A stretch of DNA of 48,500 bases from Burkholderiales bacterium. GTDB taxonomy: Bacteria > Pseudomonadota > Gammaproteobacteria > Burkholderiales > Casimicrobiaceae. The stretch spans positions 1 through 48,500 of the forward strand of contig JANXNI010000036.1 of the NCBI GenBank assembly GCA_025354165.1. Reading direction: 5' to 3'. Under the pieces are notes generated by a model, which searched no databases, had not been told where the DNA came from, and worked only from the letters and a program-made list of their open reading frames with translations. A program made the translations under genes and the position numbers. Shown here piece after piece: positions 46,042 to 48,500 of the stretch (position 1 is the stretch's first letter; the number at the start of each line of letters is the position of its first letter).

Positions 46042-46569
46042 CTAAAACACCCACGCAGCGTGAACTGGCGGATTGAGCGTTATGACAGCGCGCGGGAGGC
46101 TATTTCGCTTTGGTGTGGAAGTCTTCAGCGCAGTTGTGCCGCGCGTCAAGTCCACCGCCCACTCTTCGTATGTGAGACGCATACGCGATCCGCGCGTGAG
46201 CTCCGCCTGATGGGCGATTGCATGCGCAACCGTTGCCAGAGTATCCAGGCACCGTCGGTTGTCGATCTCCGGGAATGGCGTGAAACGAGCCCCTTGATAG
46301 GCACTTCGCAACATCACACCGACCCCGATTGTTACGATCAACTCGATATCAGGATCACACAGAAACCCCGGCATTCCCATCATCAACTTGTAGCCACCGT
46401 CTTGTACTTTTTTGTCAGCGGTACGCGTCAACACCGCAGGCCCAGACAGCTTCCCATCGGGCAGCCCTGGCTTTGACATCGAACCCCAGGTCCGCGCCGA
46501 GTGCGAGCGAATCCACATCTTGGGGGCGTTACCTGAACCGATTTGTTCGTTGATATACAGCTCGATCAT
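46042..46569 (-). CDS. Unknown protein, second gene of the leader B unit
   Basis: The 175-residue product (MIELYINEQIGSGNAPKMWI) begins at an ATG sharing ATGA with the stop of the 98-residue gene. It contains a small hydrophobic stretch (IELIVTIGVGVMLRSAYQGA) and a helical region with TVAHAIAHQAEL. No known family. Terminator T4 follows directly. Confidence 0.65.
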   Translation of the reverse strand: MIELYINEQIGSGNAPKMWIRSHSARTWGSMSKPGLPDGKLSGPAVLTRTADKKVQDGGYKLMMGMPGFLCDPDIELIVTIGVGVMLRSAYQGARFTPFPEIDNRRCLDTLATVAHAIAHQAELTRGSRMRLTYEEWAVDLTRGTTALKTSTPKRNSLPRAVITLNPPVHAAWVF

Positions 46570-46862
46570 TGGCGCGGCCCTCGATCCCGCTTTGTCTCAG
46601 CTCTGATGAGTTTGATTTGCGAATGCAGGGGTCGTATCCGCACGATTTGTCCTGCGCCAACATCGACATCAATGTTGGCAAAGTACGGCTCGCCGGCTCG
46701 GGTCGTCACACACGGTGTATGGGAACGGATCACCTTGCCACGCGTGCCCGGCAATATGTCGGCAGAGTGGTACTGCCCGCGATCCAGCCAGGCGCAGTAA
46801 AAGTAGTCTTTGAGAGGCACAGCCACTCGCAGCTCGACCGTGTCGCCATCTTTGATTTTCAT
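46566..46862 (-). CDS. Small unknown protein, first gene of the leader B unit
   Basis: The 98-residue product (MKIKDGDTVELRVAVPLKDY) looks beta-rich, with a barrel-like middle (GTRGKVIRSHTPCVTTRAGE). The ATG at 46862 follows CAGGAG and the conserved leader. Longer readings to 47141 run back through the leader and are not used. The downstream gene overlaps by 4 nt. Confidence 0.7.
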   Translation of the reverse strand: MKIKDGDTVELRVAVPLKDYFYCAWLDRGQYHSADILPGTRGKVIRSHTPCVTTRAGEPYFANIDVDVGAGQIVRIRPLHSQIKLIRAETKRDRGPRQ

Positions 46863-46936
46863 GATTACTCCTGTTGAAGAGAACCTTCTTTCGCCCATCG
46901 AAAGGTGTTCTATGCAAAAGCAGGTGCGCTTGACAC
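46863..46936 (-). promoter_or_regulatory. Conserved promoter-leader module B
   Basis: Minus-strand order: GTGTCA with TGTC at 46935-46932, 16 nt containing CGCACC, GCATAG (46915-46910), 5 nt, hairpin CTTTCG-ATGGG-CGAAAG (46904-46888), GTTC, CAGGAG, ATG. Confidence 0.8.
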
Positions 46937-46987
46937 GCGCTGGTGGTCGACGGGAACGTCCAACGCCAAGGAGGGAAAGCCGGGCAA

Positions 46988-47018
46988 GTAAAACCCCGGA
47001 ACGCGATGCGTTGCGGGG
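46988..47018 (-). terminator. Terminator T5 after the CobS-like gene
   Basis: Minus-strand CCCCGCAACGC, ATC, GCGTTCCGGGG followed by TTTT. Same family as T1-T4 and T6. Confidence 0.8.
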
Positions 47019-47068
47019 TTGGGGGATGGGGAGGGTCTCGGTGAAGTGATTCTCCGCGCGATAGTCGA

Positions 47069-48040
47069 CTACCGTCGCACTTTCGTGCCGGTGATCGCTT
47101 CGTAGGCGGTAAGAACTGCCTCCGCTTCGTGTTTCGGCCATTTATCGAGGAGCGCAAACCGCAGACCCTCAATAGCTGCCACGAACGACGTGTCGAGTGC
47201 GGCCACGGCAGAAAACGCTACTGTCGCTCGTGCCCAACGTATGAGACCACGCGTTGAGATGACGTTGCTCAGTTTTTCAGTTCCGACACCGGAGATGAAG
47301 TCACCGCGTACCTTGTTCGCGATCTGCACCATTTGCTCAGCGATAGGCGCAACATCGGGCACCGTCTTGGTAAGGACAACGATTTCAGTGGCTTCGTCAA
47401 GGTAGGTGACCGAGAGTGAAGCAAAGCGATCCAGCGACGCCAGATTTTGCTTTTGCACCGCTCGATAACCCGCGTGCGAAGCGTCGCTCCAGCCAAACGT
47501 GTTACCTGTTGCAGCGACCCGAAAATCCGGATGCGCGACAACATATTCTCCGGTGCTTTTGATGAGCACAGGCGCGCCGTCAAGTATCGTGTTGAGCCCG
47601 GTGCTTTCGGAAGGTGATACGAGATCCCATTCGTCGAGCAAGAGCACACCACCGATGCGCATTGCTGCGATGATGGGGCCATCGACCCAGTGCATACCAC
47701 GTGCCTGCGAAATTTGCATTCCGCCGAGTAGGTCGTCGAGCGTTGTTCTGCCAGTACACGGAACCCGAAAAACCGGAATATTGAGTCGACTGGAGAACTG
47801 TTCGATCAACGATGATTTTCCAGCACCCGTAGGACCCGATACCCAGAGACCCGGTTCGGCCAATGCACCAGCAACCCACATCAACAACTTGCGCAGGGAC
47901 TCCTTGGCAAATGTGAAATGCGGATTGTTGCGCGGCACCAAGGGATGAGCCTGAGGTCGGATTTCGACCTGGGCGTCGCTCGGCATTGCAAAAACTTCGC
48001 GTATGGTTCGCGTTACGACCGTCGTGTTTGTTGTGTCCAT
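47069..48040 (-). CDS. CobS-like AAA+ ATPase
   Basis: The 323-residue protein has Walker A GPTGAGKS at 69-76, a CobS/MoxR-type IPVFRVPCTGRTTLDDLLGG, Walker B LLLDEWD with D136-E137, sensor-like AATGNTFG and LASLDRFA before the arginine-finger region. CobS-like ATPases form rings that act with VWA partners such as CobT. Here the likely partner is the VWA protein at 43925-45901, about 1.2 kb downstream. The ATG at 48040 follows AGGAGC and leader A. Confidence 0.85.
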   Translation of the reverse strand: MDTTNTTVVTRTIREVFAMPSDAQVEIRPQAHPLVPRNNPHFTFAKESLRKLLMWVAGALAEPGLWVSGPTGAGKSSLIEQFSSRLNIPVFRVPCTGRTTLDDLLGGMQISQARGMHWVDGPIIAAMRIGGVLLLDEWDLVSPSESTGLNTILDGAPVLIKSTGEYVVAHPDFRVAATGNTFGWSDASHAGYRAVQKQNLASLDRFASLSVTYLDEATEIVVLTKTVPDVAPIAEQMVQIANKVRGDFISGVGTEKLSNVISTRGLIRWARATVAFSAVAALDTSFVAAIEGLRFALLDKWPKHEAEAVLTAYEAITGTKVRR

Positions 48041-48112
48041 TAAGTGCTCCTGATGTAGAACGCCTTTCGCCCATCGAAAGACATGCCTATGCAGAGGAGG
48101 TGCGGTGGACAG
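48041..48112 (-). promoter_or_regulatory. Conserved promoter-leader module A (CobS-like gene)
   Basis: Minus-strand order: TGTC (48111-48108), 15 nt containing CGCACC, GCATAG (48092-48087), 6 nt, hairpin CTTTCG-ATGGG-CGAAAG (48080-48064), GCGTTC, CAGGAG, ATG. Confidence 0.8.
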
Positions 48113-48123
48113 TCGCGGGTATG

Positions 48124-48154
48124 AAAAAACCTCAGAACGCGAAGCGTTTTGAGG
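48124..48154 (-). terminator. Terminator T6
   Basis: Minus-strand CCTCAAAACGC, TTC, GCGTTCTGAGG followed by TTTTTT. It ends the partial gene at the window's right edge. Confidence 0.85.
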
Positions 48155-48175
48155 TTGGGTCGCCGGATGTGTCGG

Positions 48176-48500
48176 CTAGAAGGCCCACACAGACCCGGCG
48201 GCAACGCGCAAGGCGTTTGGCATGACGAACGATGACCTTGCTTGATGAGACGGTGCTGGCTCGAACGCAAGTAGGTATTCCTCTCGCAGATCGGCCACTG
48301 TGCCGCGAGCACCGGGCCAATCGCAGACGCGGTCCAGCAGTGATTCCCAGTACGCGTCGATCCCAAAGCGTTTGAGGTTGTCGGCGTTGCCAAAATACAG
48401 GCCACCTGCATACATCGTGCGTAGCAGGATCGTTGTGTCGCTAATGGCCTGCTTTTCCGATTCGGCCGTGGCGCAGCGAATTCCCGTGATGCCGAGCGTC
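48176..48500 (-). CDS. Unknown protein, C-terminal part (cut at window edge)
   Basis: The minus-strand frame is open to the right edge and ends at TAG 48176, giving at least 107 residues. Visible text includes TTILLRTMYAGGLYFGNADN and YWESLLDRVCDWPGARGTVA. No family recognised. Terminator T6 follows, so it is the end of another unit of the same style; its leader would lie beyond the window. Confidence 0.65.
   Translation of the reverse strand, partial: TLGITGIRCATAESEKQAISDTTILLRTMYAGGLYFGNADNLKRFGIDAYWESLLDRVCDWPGARGTVADLREEYLLAFEPAPSHQARSSFVMPNALRVAAGSVWAF

Noticed and set aside
1-48500. CRISPR arrays, tRNA or rRNA genes
   Set aside because: No regularly spaced repeats and no cloverleaf or rRNA-like sequence noticed by eye; a dedicated scan could still find a tRNA near the integrase remnant.

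Overview
The window looks like proteobacterial accessory DNA, most likely betaproteobacterial (Burkholderiales-like). The evidence is a XapX-domain gene, a Bug/TctC-type substrate-binding-protein fragment, IS110 and IS66 remnants, fairly high GC and Shine-Dalgarno starts. No rRNA, tRNA, CRISPR array or core housekeeping operon was seen, so the taxonomy is inference. The first ~40 bases fold back on the truncated helicase gene next to them, so position 1 is probably a contig end or rearrangement junction.

Positions 1-21.7 kb resemble a defence-type island with a transposon graveyard. It begins with a truncated SNF2-type helicase, a XapX membrane gene and an IS110-family tail. A dynamin-like GTPase overlaps an SNF2/RapA-like helicase, followed by a RecD-like helicase with a C-terminal nuclease fold. 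CHAT-domain and IS66 transposase fragments come next. A tandem-AAA+ ATPase, an unknown protein and a SIR2 deacylase form a tight operon. Two orphan genes follow, then a minus-strand operon of a DUF2779 nuclease, a DEDDh exonuclease and a WYL regulator, and a protein with an Ada-like GHRPCxxC motif.

Positions 21.8-36.3 kb carry a YhaN-like SMC ATPase with its YhaO/SbcD-like nuclease, an EEP-family hydrolase, a macrodomain-like protein, an unknown protein and a TY-Chap/YbjN-like chaperone. Two diverged copies of one ~130 bp IS-end-like sequence lie in opposite orientation at 31.5 and 35.2 kb. They bracket a TPR protein, a partner gene and a membrane-anchored Mrr-like nuclease. A tyrosine-recombinase tail spliced to a Bug-protein head closes this part.

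Positions 36.4-48.5 kb look like the backbone of a plasmid or integrative element. A palindrome-rich control region precedes a Phd/VapC module, a KfrA-like coiled-coil protein and a UvrD-like helicase on the plus strand. The minus-strand units encode a WGR-domain ATP-dependent DNA ligase, a HExxH-plus-VWA CobT-like protein, a CobS-like AAA+ ATPase and several small unknown proteins.

The most striking signal is that five minus-strand units share a near-identical upstream module: TGTC, 15-16 nt, GCATAG (GCAAAG in one copy), 4-6 nt, a hairpin with loop ATGGG, GTTC and a ribosome-binding site. The hairpin arms differ between copies but stay complementary. Six terminators of one sequence family end these units and a sixth unit cut by the window edge. 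This looks like a dedicated, co-regulated set of genes with a structured 5' leader; I do not recognise the module.
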